From Natrialbaceae archaeon (GTDB lineage: Archaea; Halobacteriota; Halobacteria; Halobacteriales; Natrialbaceae): a DNA stretch of 64,000 nt. This document shows positions 42,684-51,975 of the stretch, piece by piece. The translations under genes and the position numbers were made by a program. Every line of letters begins with the position of its first letter. The first letter of the stretch is position 1. The notes under the pieces were generated by a model. That model made no database searches, had not been told where the DNA came from, and saw only the letters and a list, made by a program, of their open reading frames with translations. The stretch lies in NCBI GenBank assembly GCA_003559215.1, contig PWMF01000034.1:55545-119544 (forward strand), given 5' to 3'.

Positions 42684-44112
42684 GGTGGTCACCTCCGTTC
42701 GTCGCAGCTGATTCGTCCGTCCCGGTGCCTGCGCTCGCGGAATCGTCGTCGCTTCCGACGGCAGGTCGTCCGCCGTCGGCGACCGGGCCGCGCCGGCTCA
42801 GATCGACGCCAGCCGCGATCTCCTTGCGGTGGCCCAGCAGTCCGTCGGGGCGCTTGATCATGAGAACGATGAGCACGACGCCGAGTACGATGTATCGGAC
42901 TTCGTCGGCCTGCTGGTAGAGCACGTAGCCGATTAGGGCCGACGGATCGCCGGCGCCGAGTTCGGCGAACGCGCCGTGGGCGGTCCGCGGAAAGTCGGTT
43001 CCGAGGTTCGCCCGGACCATCGTCCGGACGAACCGCGGTCCCTCGAAGATGAACGCGGCGAAGGCAAACCCGCCGATGACGCTGCCGGTGTTCGAGCCCG
43101 CGCCGCCGACGATCAGCGCGACGAAGACGTAGAACGTGATCAGCGGCATGAAGTTATCCGGGCTGATGTGGGTTCGGCTTCCCATCCACAGCGTCCCGAC
43201 GAGCCCCATCAGGGCGCAGCCGAGCGCGAACGCCGCGATCTTGGCGCGGTCGGTGCGCTTACCCAGCGACTTCGCCGCGAGTTCGTCCTCGCGGATGGCC
43301 TTCAGTACTCGACCGAACGGGGAGTGAGCGATCCGGGTCAGTAGGACGTAGAAGGCGATCACGAACAGGATCAGGACAAGCGTGTAGATCCCTCGCTCCA
43401 GAACCGACGACGCGATGCCGACGGTCTCACCGATCACGATGAGAACCCCGCCGACGTCGCCGACGATCGGCTGGTCGAACAGCCAGCCGACAACGCTGTC
43501 GACCGGCGTCGCCCGGATCCCCTGTCCGCCGCCGGTGCCGTAGGCCGTGTCGCCGATCTCTCGGAGGCTCCGAGACTGAACCGACAGTCTGACGATCTCC
43601 GAGAACCCGAGCGTGACGATCGCGAAGTAGTCCGCTCGGACCCGCAGCGTCGGGATCACCAGCACGAGTCCGGCGAGGCCGGCGGCGATAGTTCCCAACA
43701 CGATGCCGACCGGGATCGGGAGCCCGAAGCCGGCCGGAGAGCCGTCCGGGGAGGCGACGGCAATCGACAGCGTGTAGGCGCCGATGGCCATGAAGCCGGC
43801 GATACCGATGTTGAACATCCCGGTGTACCCCCAGTGGAGGTTCAGCGCCAGTGCGCCCAGTGCGAAGATCGCCCCGAAAAAGGTGATCGACTGGATCGTG
43901 CCGACCGTCGCGTTGACGCCTGCGCCGGAGAGCACGCCGACGACGAAGAAACCGACGTACGTCGCGAGCACGACCTTCGCGACCAACAGGAGATCGGAAC
44001 GCCACTCCGGGCGGATCACGGCGGACGGCTCATCGGAGTCGTCCGGCTCCTCGTCCCCGGGTACCTCTGCGGTATCGGTTTCGGGGTCGCCGTCGGGATC
44101 GGAGCCGCTCAT
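42676..44112 (-). CDS. livM: ABC transporter permease (LivM)
   Basis: 478 residues, longer than bacterial LivM because of an acidic N-terminal region of about 45 residues (EVPGDEEPDDSDEPS) and a C-terminal tail of about 50. The permease core has 8-10 helices, with GYTGMFNIGIAGFMAIGAYT, the EAA-like loop FGRVLKAIREDELAAKSLGKRTDRAKIAAF and GGAGSNTGSVIGGF. Its ATG overlaps the livH stop by 4 nt. It forms the membrane channel with LivH. Confidence 0.93.
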   Translation of the reverse strand: MSGSDPDGDPETDTAEVPGDEEPDDSDEPSAVIRPEWRSDLLLVAKVVLATYVGFFVVGVLSGAGVNATVGTIQSITFFGAIFALGALALNLHWGYTGMFNIGIAGFMAIGAYTLSIAVASPDGSPAGFGLPIPVGIVLGTIAAGLAGLVLVIPTLRVRADYFAIVTLGFSEIVRLSVQSRSLREIGDTAYGTGGGQGIRATPVDSVVGWLFDQPIVGDVGGVLIVIGETVGIASSVLERGIYTLVLILFVIAFYVLLTRIAHSPFGRVLKAIREDELAAKSLGKRTDRAKIAAFALGCALMGLVGTLWMGSRTHISPDNFMPLITFYVFVALIVGGAGSNTGSVIGGFAFAAFIFEGPRFVRTMVRANLGTDFPRTAHGAFAELGAGDPSALIGYVLYQQADEVRYIVLGVVLIVLMIKRPDGLLGHRKEIAAGVDLSRRGPVADGGRPAVGSDDDSASAGTGTDESAATNGGDHHE

Positions 44113-45254
44113 GCCGTCTCAACACCTCCGAGCAGCCCGTCGGGTTTGACGATCAGTATCAGGATCATCAGCGTAAACGCCGCGATCTCGTTCAGGTCGG
44201 CCGGAATCCAGACCAGCGAGACGTTGATCGTGAGCCCGATCACGAGCGAGCCGACCAGCGCCCCGTAGATCGAGCCGATCCCGCCCAGAATCACCGCAGC
44301 GAAGATCAACAGCAGCAGAAACCAGCCGATGTTGATCGAGAACTGGCCCCGATCGAGGACGATGAGATAGCCGGCTACGCCGGCCAACCCAGCGCCGATC
44401 GACCAGGTCGCGAAGATCACTCGTTCGGTTGGGATACCGGTGATCAACGCGAGGTCCTTGTTGTCGGCCATCGCGCGCATCGCCTTCCCCAGTTTCGTGT
44501 ACTGGAGCAGGAGGTGGAGCCCGACGATCAGTCCAGCCGCTGTCACGACGAGAGTGAGCTCGTGGAGGTTGAGTCGCTCGAACGGCAACCATGCGGGGAT
44601 CTCCTCGACGATCGGTGCGCTCGCCGTTGCCGAGTGGGACTCGACGGTCCAGAACACCCCAATGATGTACCGTAGCGCGAGCGCAACACCAACGCTCGCG
44701 ATGAGCAACGAGATGCCGCTCGCATCCCGCATCCGCCTGTACACGAGACGGTCGATGGCTAGCGCAACGGCGACGGTCAACAGTGCGGCTGCCACGAGTC
44801 CGACCAGGATCGGGATCGGCGAAACCAGTACGCTCATCCCCAGTTCGCCGCCCGTCGGCCCCGCAGCTGTCGGGCTGAACAGGACGAGTTCGCCGACGCC
44901 GTAGACCCCCCAGCCGCCGATCAGCCACGCCACCGCCCATCCCGAGAACGCACCCGTCGTAACCAGGTCTCCGTGCGAAAAGTTGGCAAATCGGAGGATG
45001 CTGTAGGTCATCGAGAGCCCGATCGCCGCCAGCGCGATGTACAGCGAGTCGACCAGTCCGTTCCAGGTGTACCGCCACAGCCGCCCAAACGCCATCTCGC
45101 CGGTCGCAAGCCGCCGGACGAGATCGAGCGCGAGGACGACGATACCGAGAACGATCAGCAGTGCGAACAGATCCTGGCCGGACGGCGACGAGAGCCGATC
45201 CCTTACCTCGTCGGCGACCGCCGAAACCCCTCCATCTGTGTTACCAACACCCAT
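44109..45254 (-). CDS. livH: ABC transporter permease (LivH)
   Basis: 381 residues from ATG 45252-45254 (MGVGNTDGGVSAVADEV). The frame upstream to 45305 crosses the TATA box and is rejected. Core features are a multi-helix permease with IGLSMTYSILRFANFSHGDL near 100, GIPTERVIFATWSIGAGLAGVAG and GGIGSIYGALVGSLVIG. A long N-terminal region with an extra hydrophobic helix (FALLIVLGIVVLALDLV) precedes the canonical domain. First gene of the livHMGF operon. Confidence 0.93.
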   Translation of the reverse strand: MGVGNTDGGVSAVADEVRDRLSSPSGQDLFALLIVLGIVVLALDLVRRLATGEMAFGRLWRYTWNGLVDSLYIALAAIGLSMTYSILRFANFSHGDLVTTGAFSGWAVAWLIGGWGVYGVGELVLFSPTAAGPTGGELGMSVLVSPIPILVGLVAAALLTVAVALAIDRLVYRRMRDASGISLLIASVGVALALRYIIGVFWTVESHSATASAPIVEEIPAWLPFERLNLHELTLVVTAAGLIVGLHLLLQYTKLGKAMRAMADNKDLALITGIPTERVIFATWSIGAGLAGVAGYLIVLDRGQFSINIGWFLLLLIFAAVILGGIGSIYGALVGSLVIGLTINVSLVWIPADLNEIAAFTLMILILIVKPDGLLGGVETA

Positions 45255-45280
45255 ATTACGTTGAGTGATTACGGCCTCGA

Positions 45281-45290
45281 GTATATAGTT
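45281..45290 (-). promoter_or_regulatory. TATA box of the livHMGF operon
   Basis: On the minus strand AACTATATAC lies 27-36 nt before the livH ATG, a good spacing for a short-leader transcript. Surrounding sequence is GC-rich. Confidence 0.6.
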
Positions 45291-45363
45291 CACGCTGCTT
45301 GTCACCGATGAACACGGACATCCGAGTGGTGGAGGCTCGCCAGCCCTCGCCGACCGCTCGCGC

Positions 45364-46086
45364 CTACGCTTCGCCGTACACCGGGACGGCCGCGCCGCTG
45401 GTCACCGCCGCCCCGTCGCTACAGAGAAACGCCATCACGTTCGCGATCTCCCCGGGATCGACCCATTTCTCGTGGTCGGCGTCAGACATCATCTCGCGGT
45501 TCATCGGCGTGTCGATCACGCTCGGCATCACGCAGTTCGCCCGGACGACCCCCTCGTTCTCCTCGGCCAGCGTCTCGGTCAGCAGTCGGATACCGGCCTT
45601 CGTGATTCGGTAGGGCCCGTCGCCCTCGCCGCCCTCGAGCGACGAGCGGGCGCTGATGCTGACGATCGCCCCCTCCGACTCTTGGAGGTGGGGCAAGGCG
45701 TGTTTCGAGGCCAGGAAGGCCGTCTTCAGGTTGACGTCGACGAGCATGTCGAACTCCTCGAGGTCGGTCTCCTCGATCGGCTGGCCGCCGCGCCAGGTGC
45801 CGGCGACGTTGCAGAGGTGGTCGATCCGGCCGTGATCGTCGACGACGTCCTCGATGAGGGTCGAGACCTCGCTTTCGTCGGTGAGATCGACCTCGTAGAA
45901 GTGGGTTCGATCGTCGGGCTCGAGCAGGCTGTCATCGTCGTCGGGTTCGACGACGTCGACGGCACAGACGGTCGCACCGGCGTTTCGAAAGCGGTCGACG
46001 ACCGCGCTGCCGAGCGCGCCGCTCGCGCCAGTGACGACCGCGACGGTATCCGTAAACTCCACGTCGAACGTCGTTTGCGGGCTCAT
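45364..46086 (-). CDS. Short-chain dehydrogenase/reductase
   Basis: 240 residues from ATG 46084-46086 (MSPQTTFDVEFTDTVAVV). The Rossmann loop is VTGASGALGSAVVDRF with CAVDVVEPDDD after strand 2. Asn of NVAGTWRGG, Ser of VSISARSSLEGG and Tyr-x3-Lys (PYRITKAG) complete the classical SDR site. It oxidises or reduces an alcohol/ketone with NAD(P). It resembles 3-oxoacyl-ACP reductase-type SDRs. Substrate unknown. It is on the same strand as, and 71 nt downstream of, the receiver-domain gene. Confidence 0.88.
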   Translation of the reverse strand: MSPQTTFDVEFTDTVAVVTGASGALGSAVVDRFRNAGATVCAVDVVEPDDDDSLLEPDDRTHFYEVDLTDESEVSTLIEDVVDDHGRIDHLCNVAGTWRGGQPIEETDLEEFDMLVDVNLKTAFLASKHALPHLQESEGAIVSISARSSLEGGEGDGPYRITKAGIRLLTETLAEENEGVVRANCVMPSVIDTPMNREMMSDADHEKWVDPGEIANVMAFLCSDGAAVTSGAAVPVYGEA

Positions 46087-46157
46087 ACCATTCCCCTCGA
46101 GGGCCACGTAGATCAATCTCGGGGCGGAGCGACCGTCGTCGAACGCTGACTCAGCAG

Positions 46158-46658
46158 TTAGAACCCGTGTGGCGGAAGCGAAACCCGCTGGAACCAGAAG
46201 CGCTCGATGGCGTCCGCGACCGTCTCGAACTCGTCGGGATCGGACGGTTTCGAGAGGTACGCGTTTGCGGCCCGTGCGTAGCTGTCGTGGACGTCGCTGG
46301 AGGCACTCGAGTCCGTCAGCACCAGCACCGGCAACTGGATGAGTTCCTCGTCGTCCCGAACGGTCTCGAGGAACTCGAACCCGTCGACCTCCGGCAGGTC
46401 CAGCGCCAGCAGGACGAGATCTGGAATCGGCTCCGACTCCTCGACCCGTTCGCGCAGGAACTCGAGCGCGGCCGAGCCGTCGGTCGCCACCTCGATCTCG
46501 GTTTCCGTCGTAACCGTCTCGAACGCCTCCCGGGCCCGTCGCGCGTCCTCCGGGTCGTTCTCGATCAGCAACAGCCGGGCTCGGTCTTCGGATCCGGCCT
46601 CGTACTGCGACCGCCCCAGAGCCGAGGCGTCCGGGGTCGAGAACTGCTTACTTTCCAT
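46158..46658 (-). CDS. Receiver-domain protein lacking the phosphoacceptor Asp
   Basis: 166 residues from ATG 46656-46658. It belongs to the Rcp1-type single-domain response regulators (LLLIENDPEDARRAREAF, EVATDGSAALEFLRE, PVLVLTDSSAS, YLSKPSDPDEF). In PDLVLLALDLPEVDG the phosphoacceptor Asp is replaced by Ala85, and the acidic pair is Glu33-Asn34. Lys137 and Thr115 are kept. It may be a phosphorylation-independent pseudo-receiver, or Asp87 may substitute. An AT-rich TATA (TTATATAGTT, 46691-46700) lies upstream. No histidine kinase is nearby. Confidence 0.85.
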   Translation of the reverse strand: MESKQFSTPDASALGRSQYEAGSEDRARLLLIENDPEDARRAREAFETVTTETEIEVATDGSAALEFLRERVEESEPIPDLVLLALDLPEVDGFEFLETVRDDEELIQLPVLVLTDSSASSDVHDSYARAANAYLSKPSDPDEFETVADAIERFWFQRVSLPPHGF

Positions 46659-46874
46659 TGTTTTGTCTCTGATTATTATATGTATATCAAAACTATATAA
46701 ACTTGTTCTGTGATAGAAGTTAGTGTATTTAATAAAGTTTCTTATAGCAACACTATCGCTCGAGCCACGGTTCGGCTCCGCGAGCAGCGTTCGCTGCTCG
46801 ATCCAGTTCACACCGAGTCCGAAGACCCGGACATCCGCGGCCTATTTATCACCCGCGACCTAGCCGTCACTCGA
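46659..46874. promoter_or_regulatory. Divergent spacer with TATA box (46691-46700, minus) and a hairpin
   Basis: 216 nt. The segment 46665-46745 is the most AT-rich of the region. Minus-strand TTATATAGTT at 46691-46700 probably drives the receiver gene. CGAGCAGC (46781-46788) pairs with GCTGCTCG (46793-46800) around a GTTC loop. GGCCTATTTATCACC at 46840-46854 is a TATA-like element 23-30 nt before the glycerophosphodiesterase ATG. Confidence 0.5.
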
Positions 46875-47543
46875 ATGCGTCTGATCGCCCACCGGGGTTT
46901 CGCTGCGACGGCACCGGAGAACACGATCGCTGCGGTCCAGTCCGCCTCGACACATGCCGACGCGGTCGAGTTCGACGTCCGGCGCTGCGGGTCGGGCGAA
47001 CTCGTCATCTTTCACGACGAGACGACCGACCGCGTCACCGGTGTCGAGGGATCGGTCGCCGACAGTTCACTCGAGGAACTGCGCTCGCTGTCGGTGCTCG
47101 ACTCCGGGGAACGGATCCCGACCCTCGAGGAGATGCTCGCGGCCGTCCCCGACCACCTCGAGATCAACCTCGAGATGAAAGCCGAGGGGATCGCCGCGGA
47201 CGTCCTCGAAGCCCTCGACGGGGTCGAGAACCGGGTCGTCGTCACCTCCTTCCTGCTGCCCGAGTTGCGAGCGATCCGGGAACTCGACCGAGAGCAGCCG
47301 ACCGGGCTGCTCGTCAGCCGCCGGCTCGAGACGCCGGTGACGACGGCGGTCGAACTCGACTGCGACGTCATCGGGGCGAACTACTGGCGGTGTCTGACGA
47401 CGCGGCTCGTCGAGCGAGCGAAGGCGGTCGACCTCGAGATCCACGCCTGGGCGATCGAGCGGTGGACGACGGCGCGGCTGCTCGGACTGTGTGGGGTCGA
47501 CTGCATCTCGGCCGATCGGCCGATTCAGCTCGAGAGTCGTTAG
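46875..47543 (+). CDS. Glycerophosphodiester phosphodiesterase
   Basis: 222 residues from ATG 46875. The family signature opens the protein: LIAHRGFAATAPENTIAAV, with EFDVRRCGSGELVIFHDETTDRVTG giving the catalytic His pair and metal-binding Glu/Asp. Later NLEMKAEG and HAWAIE complete the TIM-barrel site. It hydrolyses glycerophosphodiesters to glycerol-3-phosphate, probably in the cytoplasm (no signal peptide). Its stop overlaps the convergent HEAT-repeat gene by 4 nt. Confidence 0.92.
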   Translation: MRLIAHRGFAATAPENTIAAVQSASTHADAVEFDVRRCGSGELVIFHDETTDRVTGVEGSVADSSLEELRSLSVLDSGERIPTLEEMLAAVPDHLEINLEMKAEGIAADVLEALDGVENRVVVTSFLLPELRAIRELDREQPTGLLVSRRLETPVTTAVELDCDVIGANYWRCLTTRLVERAKAVDLEIHAWAIERWTTARLLGLCGVDCISADRPIQLESR

Positions 47544-48553
47544 GAGAGTTCGCTACACGCCCACGCCGCCCGATCGCGGACCGTCGGTTCCGGGTCTCCG
47601 GTCGCGAGCGTCGAGAGACGGTCGCGCGCTTCGGTGACGTTCCCGTGGCCCAGCGCGATACAGGCGTTTGCGCGAACGTACTGGTGGTCGTCCTCGAGCA
47701 ACTCGAGCAGCCGTGAGCGCACCGGCTCGACGACGGACGGGTCGGCGGCGGCGACGCGCCCGATCGTCACCGCGGCGTTGGCCCGCGTTTTGGGATCGTC
47801 GCTCTCGAGGGCCGTACGGACCTGTGAACAGGCCGGTTCGACGGCCGCGGGCCGCCGATGGGCGACGTCGGCCAGACAGCCGATCGCGTTGCGCCGGAGC
47901 TCCTGGTCGTCACACTCGAGGAGGTCGATGGCGTGCTCGACGAACGCGAGCGAGGAGAGGTCGGTCTCCGAGCGGGCGAGCCGACCGAGCACCGACAGTG
48001 CCGGGACGGCGTCGTCGCTCGGTTCCGACGCCAGCGTTTCGGTTAGCAGTCCGAGGGCGGGCTCGAGGGCTTCCGGTCGCGCCCGGGAGACGTGTGCCAG
48101 CGTTCGGGCCCCCCACTCGTCACCGTCCCGTACCTCGGTTACGTCGACCAGTTCGGGAACGTGATCCGCGAGCGCGGTTGGGCGTTCAGCGGCTACCGCG
48201 GCGAGACACCGGAGCAGCTCTCCGGTCGCCGGCGCGTCCGGGTTCTCAGCCGCGACCGCGACGAGCGCGTCGGCCGACGGGGCAACGTCGGAGGGTGCTT
48301 CGACCGCAAGCTCCGCCAGGGAGTAGGCAACCGCCTCCCGGAGCTCGAACTCCGGTTCCCGGAGGAGTTCACGGAGCTTCGGAACCGTCGGCACGTACGT
48401 TCCGGGCTCGCTCTCGACCCCGTCGCGGACCGTCTGGACGGCCTCCCGCCTGGTCGTCGAATCCGTCGCGTCGAGTCCGGCGAGTACCAGCGGCAGGTCT
48501 ACCGACTCGGATCGCTGTCGCTGCTCGACCGTTTGGCCCCCATCCCAGTCCAT
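47540..48553 (-). CDS. HEAT-repeat protein
   Basis: 337 residues from ATG 48551-48553 (MDWDGGQTVEQRQRSE). Almost the entire length is tandem helical pairs of about 35-40 residues (for example REAVQTVRDGVES, LREAVAYSLAELA, LRRNAIGCLADVAHRRPAA, TRANAAVTIGRVAAADPSV, VRANACIALGHGN). HEAT repeats form solenoids that bind proteins. No catalytic residue seen. Haloarchaea carry many such proteins of unknown role. It is 67 nt downstream of the SpoVR gene end on the opposite flow but same strand, so it could be a separate unit. Confidence 0.82.
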   Translation of the reverse strand: MDWDGGQTVEQRQRSESVDLPLVLAGLDATDSTTRREAVQTVRDGVESEPGTYVPTVPKLRELLREPEFELREAVAYSLAELAVEAPSDVAPSADALVAVAAENPDAPATGELLRCLAAVAAERPTALADHVPELVDVTEVRDGDEWGARTLAHVSRARPEALEPALGLLTETLASEPSDDAVPALSVLGRLARSETDLSSLAFVEHAIDLLECDDQELRRNAIGCLADVAHRRPAAVEPACSQVRTALESDDPKTRANAAVTIGRVAAADPSVVEPVRSRLLELLEDDHQYVRANACIALGHGNVTEARDRLSTLATGDPEPTVRDRAAWACSELS

Positions 48554-48620
48554 CTCGTCTACTCTATGTCTGAAAATCAATAAAAGCGTTACGACTGTCC
48601 GCGACTCGAGAGAGAGCCAG

Positions 48621-50648
48621 CTAGGCGAGCCACTCCTCGGGCTTGGTGTCGTAGTCGACGTCGTCGGCCGCGAGGTGGTCGACCTCCTCCCAGGAGACGC
48701 TCTCGGTCGTCACCTCGGTGCCGTCGTAGCGGATGAGCTTGCCCCGCTCCTCGGGTTCTGGCTCGCGGTTGCGCCGCTTTGCAACCTCGATGTCGTGTTC
48801 GTCGACCTCCTTGACGATCGTCAGCAGGTTCACGGGCCGTCCCCAGAGTTCGAAGATCCGCTTCAAGGTCTCGCGAGCCTGGCCCAGATCGAGCATGACG
48901 CCGTTGTACTGGTGGCCCAACAGGAGTTCGTTGGCGTTGTTGTAGTTGCCGTCGTAGACCGCGATCGTCGGCTTCCCGAAGTTGGTAAACTGCAGGAGTA
49001 GTTTCTTTTTGACGTCCTCGGCGGCGTCGCTGGCAACGTGGAACTGCCCGGTAGCCTGGGAGTGTTCGTAGGTGAAGTAGTTGTTCTCCGTGATGAACTC
49101 CTGGGTGAGGAACTCGTCTAAGAAGGTGACGTCGTTGTGGCTCTCCCGGACGTCGTACATCCGGTCCCAGCCCGCGGTGAACTCGACGTCTGCGAGGGCC
49201 TCCTCGACCGAGGCGTAGCGCTCGTCGTCGAAGAGGTACCGTCCGATCCGCTCGAGCTCGTTCTGGTTCACCCGGCTCAAGAAGCCGCGGTGCTGGCGTT
49301 TGACCAGCGAGTAGTGTCGACGGGCCAGCCCCTCGTAGGTGAGGGCCTTCCAGGGGTAGCGCTCGAGGTCGACCTCGCCGCCGCGGGCGCGCTCGAGGGT
49401 CTCGCGGTCGATCCACTCCTCGGGCAGCTCGGCGAGATCCTCGAGCCCAGCGGCGTCGACGCTCGTGAGCGCGTCCGGCGGTTCGAGGATCTCGAGCACC
49501 GAATCGAAGTCGACGACGTCGGTCAGGTTCCGCCAGGAGATCCCCTCGACGCGCAGCAGGCGCTCTAAGACCTCGCGGCGGTTGGTGGTGTTCTCGACGT
49601 ACTCCCACAGCTCCATTCCGAGGCTGTAGGGGTTGAGGCCGCCCGACGCCAGGACCTTCGCCATGTGGTCGGCGTAGTTGAGGAACTCGTCGTCGCCGGC
49701 GAAGCGCTCGTCGGTCATCATCGTCGACTCCCAGTAGGCGGCCCACCCCTCGTTCATCACCTTCGTCATCTTCTGGGCGGCGAAGTAGTACGCCTCCGCG
49801 CGCATCATATCGAGGACGTCGCGCTGCCAGGGCTCCATCTCGACGGCTCGACCCGCCTCCTCGTCGTATCGTTTGCCGTGTTCGCGGACGAACGACAGCA
49901 CGTCCTTCTGGGGCTTTTCGGGGAAGTTGACCGGACCGTCCTCACCCTCGAGCTTCTCGAGCCACTCGTCGTCGAACACCTCGCCTTTGATCTCCTCGGA
50001 GAGGCCCAGCTCGTCGAGTTTCGCCGCCAGATCCTCGTCGATCTCCTCGGCGGGGCCGTCGGTCTCGAGCCGGCGGCTGAACACCTGGTGCTGGTCGATG
50101 TTGTCCTCGAGGCTGAGACAGTGGTCGATCCACTTCTCGACCTCCGCGCGATCGATCTCGGGGTCGGACATGTACTCGTCGATCGCGCGGGCGTGGCGCT
50201 CGAGCATCGACGCGGCGTTGACCTGTCCCTCGTCGGACTGGCCGCTCGTGAAGAGGCCTAACCACTCGTTTTTCGCGAAGAAGTCGGAGTGGGCTTCGAC
50301 GTGGGTGATAACGGCTTTCTGGTCGGCCAGCGTGTTCGATTCCTGGAGGAACGCGTGGGCCGGGTTGTCGTTGTTGACGATCTCGAAGGCCTTCCCGCCG
50401 CCGTACTGGCCCTGTTTCTGCTGGCGGTCGTACTGCATTCCCCATCGCCAGTGAGGGTACCGCGACTGGAAGCCGCCGTAGGCGATGAGCTCGTTCATCT
50501 CGTCGTAGTCGACGATCCAGTACTTGACCGGATACGGCTCGAGGCCCAGCTTCCGGGCGAGGTTGCGCGCCTCCCGGACCGGCTCCTCGAGGTCGCTCGC
50601 GATCGCCTGTTTGCGGAACCTGTCGGCGTTGGAGTTCATTTTACTCAT
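48621..50648 (-). CDS. SpoVR-family protein
   Basis: 675 residues from ATG 50646-50648 ([14 protein letters not shown]), overlapping the YeaH-like gene by 8 nt. SpoVR signatures are present: [54 protein letters not shown] and [12 protein letters not shown]. It is longer than the ~510-residue E. coli YcgB because of acidic inserts. SpoVR/YcgB is linked with PrkA and YeaH in stress and stationary-phase operons, with unknown biochemical role. Last gene of the four-gene unit. Confidence 0.93.
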   Translation of the reverse strand: MSKMNSNADRFRKQAIASDLEEPVREARNLARKLGLEPYPVKYWIVDYDEMNELIAYGGFQSRYPHWRWGMQYDRQQKQGQYGGGKAFEIVNNDNPAHAFLQESNTLADQKAVITHVEAHSDFFAKNEWLGLFTSGQSDEGQVNAASMLERHARAIDEYMSDPEIDRAEVEKWIDHCLSLEDNIDQHQVFSRRLETDGPAEEIDEDLAAKLDELGLSEEIKGEVFDDEWLEKLEGEDGPVNFPEKPQKDVLSFVREHGKRYDEEAGRAVEMEPWQRDVLDMMRAEAYYFAAQKMTKVMNEGWAAYWESTMMTDERFAGDDEFLNYADHMAKVLASGGLNPYSLGMELWEYVENTTNRREVLERLLRVEGISWRNLTDVVDFDSVLEILEPPDALTSVDAAGLEDLAELPEEWIDRETLERARGGEVDLERYPWKALTYEGLARRHYSLVKRQHRGFLSRVNQNELERIGRYLFDDERYASVEEALADVEFTAGWDRMYDVRESHNDVTFLDEFLTQEFITENNYFTYEHSQATGQFHVASDAAEDVKKKLLLQFTNFGKPTIAVYDGNYNNANELLLGHQYNGVMLDLGQARETLKRIFELWGRPVNLLTIVKEVDEHDIEVAKRRNREPEPEERGKLIRYDGTEVTTESVSWEEVDHLAADDVDYDTKPEEWLA

Positions 50649-51975
50649 CCGTGTCACCTTCCGTGCTGAGGATGTCGTAGATCGCGTCGGTCACGTCGTC
50701 GGCGCCGTTGACGTATGCCACCGCGACGTCCTCGGCGTCGCGCCCGAAGTGACGCTCGAGCTCCTCGGCATGGGTGGCGTTGATCGCGTTGCCGCTGGGC
50801 TGGGTCTCCACGTAGGCGTGGAGGTTCGCCGGAATCGACTCCATCAGCGGGATCACCCGTTCCTCGGTGTCGTTCGAGGAGTTCTCCGAGTCGCCCGCGG
50901 CGAAGACGTAGCGGTTCCAGTCGCTCCAGGGGTACTCCTCGAGCAACTCGTCGGCGAGTTCGTACGCGCTCGAGATCTTCGTCCCGCCGCCCGAGCGGAT
51001 GCCGAAGAACTCCTCGCGTTCGACCGCCCAGGCCTCGGCGTCGTGGGCGATGTAGACGAACTCGGCGTTGTCGTACTTCCCGGTGAGGTACCAGTCCAGC
51101 GGCGTGAACGTGCGCTCGACGAGTTCGCGTTTCTTCTCGCGCATCGAGCCGGAGACGTCCCGGATGTTGACCACGACGACGTTCTTCTCCTTCTCCTCGA
51201 TGATCTCGGGGTGACGGTAGCGCTCGTCCTCCCGGCGGAACGGGACGTGTTTGATCCCCTCGCGGCGGATCTTCGCCTGGACGCTCTCGCGTTCGACGTT
51301 GTCCTCGAGCTCCTCGACCGAGGCCCACGCGCCGCGTTCGGCCGGCGGGATGTCGTCGTAGGCGTCCTCGATCCAGGCCATCGACACCGGAATACTCTCG
51401 CCGCGGGCCCACTCGAAGACATCGCGGGGGCCGAAGCCTTCGACCTTGCAGACCTCCCGCAGGAACTCCTCGTCGAAGTCCATCGCGAGCTTGCGCTTGA
51501 GTCCCTCCTTGAACATCCGCTCGAAGTCGAGCGTGCTGTCGGGGCCCGTGCGGGTGAGGTCGGTGAACGGTCCTTCCTTCTCCTCGACGACCTTCTTCCC
51601 CTTCGGCTCCAAGTCGAGCCCGAGTTCCTCGTCGAGTTCCTGAGCGAACTCCTCGGGATCCATCTCGTAGTACTCGTGGTCGCCGCCCTCTTCGCCGGGC
51701 TCGTCGCCGTCGCCGTCGTCGTCGCCGTCGCCCGGTTGGGGCTGTGGCTGGCCGACCGGCTGGCCGACGTCGGGGGTACCGCCGTCGCCCTGGCCGACGC
51801 CGCCCTGGTCGCGCTGATCGTACTCGAACTCCGGTAGCGAGACGATCTTGACAGGGATCTGGATCTGATCGGGGCGGCCACCGCCGAGGTCGCCGTACTT
51901 GATGAAATCGGCCAGATCCTCGCGACGCTGTTCACCGACTTCGCGGAACCGTTCGAGGTCGTCTCTCAGTCCCAT
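50641..51975 (-). CDS. YeaH/YhbH-family (DUF444) VWA-like protein
   Basis: 444 residues from ATG 51973-51975 ([20 protein letters not shown]). The family order is [26 protein letters not shown] (used by all YeaH proteins), an acidic Gly/Asp/Pro linker, and a VWA-type domain with [13 protein letters not shown] (MIDAS-like DxSxS) and [10 protein letters not shown]. It overlaps both neighbours, by 10 nt with the PrkA-like gene and 8 nt with spoVR. In bacteria it works with the PrkA kinase (YeaG) in stress response. Confidence 0.92.
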   Translation of the reverse strand: MGLRDDLERFREVGEQRREDLADFIKYGDLGGGRPDQIQIPVKIVSLPEFEYDQRDQGGVGQGDGGTPDVGQPVGQPQPQPGDGDDDGDGDEPGEEGGDHEYYEMDPEEFAQELDEELGLDLEPKGKKVVEEKEGPFTDLTRTGPDSTLDFERMFKEGLKRKLAMDFDEEFLREVCKVEGFGPRDVFEWARGESIPVSMAWIEDAYDDIPPAERGAWASVEELEDNVERESVQAKIRREGIKHVPFRREDERYRHPEIIEEKEKNVVVVNIRDVSGSMREKKRELVERTFTPLDWYLTGKYDNAEFVYIAHDAEAWAVEREEFFGIRSGGGTKISSAYELADELLEEYPWSDWNRYVFAAGDSENSSNDTEERVIPLMESIPANLHAYVETQPSGNAINATHAEELERHFGRDAEDVAVAYVNGADDVTDAIYDILSTEGDTDE

